Below, in pieces: positions 13,949 through 14,571 of a stretch of 14,571 nucleotides of DNA (the stretch's first letter is position 1; each line of letters opens with the position of its first letter). The notes below the pieces were generated by a model, which had not been told where the DNA came from, did not search any database, and saw only the letters and a list, made by a program, of their open reading frames with translations. Source of the stretch: Pseudomonadota bacterium (lineage in GTDB: Bacteria; Pseudomonadota; Gammaproteobacteria; Burkholderiales; Burkholderiaceae_C); contig JAEYRT010000122.1 of the NCBI GenBank assembly GCA_023435325.1, positions 1 to 14,571 of the forward strand, given 5' to 3'. Both the position numbers and the translations under genes were made by a program.

Positions 13949-14571
13949 ATGCCAGTTATATCAATCGAAGAATTAAAACAAGTCGTGATTGGCGGGAGTG
14001 TCGGTGCTATCTCCATTGATACATCAGTTGTAGAACGTCATCAGTACGGCTTCGAGAGCGGTGTCCTTGCGAAGATGTCTCAGTTCAGCCGGATTGACAC
14101 AACGCATCTGGCTCTTGACATTGTCCTCCACGAAATGCGTGTACACCTCACGAAGGAGGCAGACCTTGTCCGCAACCAAGTAAAGAATGCGCTTAAGCCG
14201 CTCGGAAATTCATGGGGCATAGACAAAGAAAAACGAACTGAAGCGCTTCGTATCTTGTTTGGTGATCAGTCGGGCGGCTCAAGGACGGATGATCGTTTGA
14301 AGGAATTTCTCGATGACAGCTCAGCTACCGTCCTCCCTTGTGCTGAATTTGTTGGCTTGTCGGACTTGCTATCGCGATTCATTGAGACAAAGCCACCCTT
14401 TGGCAACAAGGAGGCCAAAAAGCACGAATTCCCGGATGCCATCGCATTGTTAGCTCTCGAAGGATGGGCTATCAAGAACGACACAACTGTTATCGCTGTT
14501 TCTTCCGATGGAGACTGGAAGCAATTCTGCTCAGAGTCCGAATACATCTACTACGTAGATGACTTAGCACA
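13949..14571 (+). CDS. PIN-like nuclease domain protein (DUF4935/PIN_12 type), 3' truncated by window end
   Basis: The frame is open from ATG 13949 to the window end (207 codons, no stop), with AAGGA 6 nt upstream of the ATG. PIN-type acidic residues appear in order: D24 in SIDTS, E62 in LHEM, D163 in EFPDAIALLAL, and D187/D189 in SSDGDWK. The FPDAIALLALEGWA…SSDGDW segment is typical of PIN-like DUF4935 proteins, which are predicted metal-dependent RNases. Its codon use is more AT-rich than that of the acs or proVWX genes, consistent with transfer. It lies in the presumed element beyond the tRNA fragment. Its target and any partner are unknown, and no antitoxin-like gene is seen directly upstream. 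Confidence 0.75.
   Translation, partial: MPVISIEELKQVVIGGSVGAISIDTSVVERHQYGFESGVLAKMSQFSRIDTTHLALDIVLHEMRVHLTKEADLVRNQVKNALKPLGNSWGIDKEKRTEALRILFGDQSGGSRTDDRLKEFLDDSSATVLPCAEFVGLSDLLSRFIETKPPFGNKEAKKHEFPDAIALLALEGWAIKNDTTVIAVSSDGDWKQFCSESEYIYYVDDLA

Noticed and set aside
1..14571. CRISPR array
   Set aside because: No series of regularly spaced identical repeats was seen; the repeats present are pairs or hairpins.

Overview
The window looks like a chromosome segment of a betaproteobacterium, most likely a member of the Burkholderiales family Comamonadaceae (Comamonas-like). This rests on the recognised gene families, moderately GC-rich coding sequence and strong Shine-Dalgarno sites before several genes. 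The genus call is inference. Most of the window (about 1-13470) reads as ordinary core genome. The last 1.1 kb looks like the edge of an integrated element.

Layout from left to right. (1) The last 26 codons of a small class I cytochrome c, with a strong terminator. (2) A minus-strand LapA-like membrane protein. (3) Minus-strand acs (acetyl-CoA synthetase). Its 3' end forms a 14-bp hairpin, and a near-copy of that segment lies 105 bp away. (4) A plus-strand UPF0114/YqhA-type membrane protein with its own terminator. (5) A glycine betaine/proline importer operon, proV-proW-proX. It is preceded by a consensus sigma-70 promoter (TTGACA, 17 bp, TATAAT) and a structured leader of about 360 nt. proX is followed by a terminator and then by a second, diverged proX copy. 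(6) A DUF3334 protein with a CheC/CheX-like motif, then a PAS-PAS-GGDEF-EAL cyclic-di-GMP enzyme. (7) A minus-strand acidic protein of unknown function (DUF6806-like). (8) The 3' end of a minus-strand tRNA gene, still followed by its terminator but with its 5' part missing. Beyond it lie AT-richer sequence, short direct repeats, a possible IS-end remnant and a PIN-like nuclease gene that runs off the window.

How the genes work together. ProV (ATPase with CBS domains), ProW (membrane channel) and ProX (periplasmic binder) should form the osmoprotectant importer ProU. The second ProX keeps all three ligand-binding tryptophans but has lost both cysteines of the ProX disulfide. It also carries a twin-arginine-like signal instead of a plain Sec signal. 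The DUF3334 protein and the diguanylate cyclase/phosphodiesterase may belong to one signalling theme, although nothing proves a shared operon.

The points most worth following up are the duplicated, differently exported ProX, the structured proVWX leader, and the tRNA-end junction that probably marks a genomic island.
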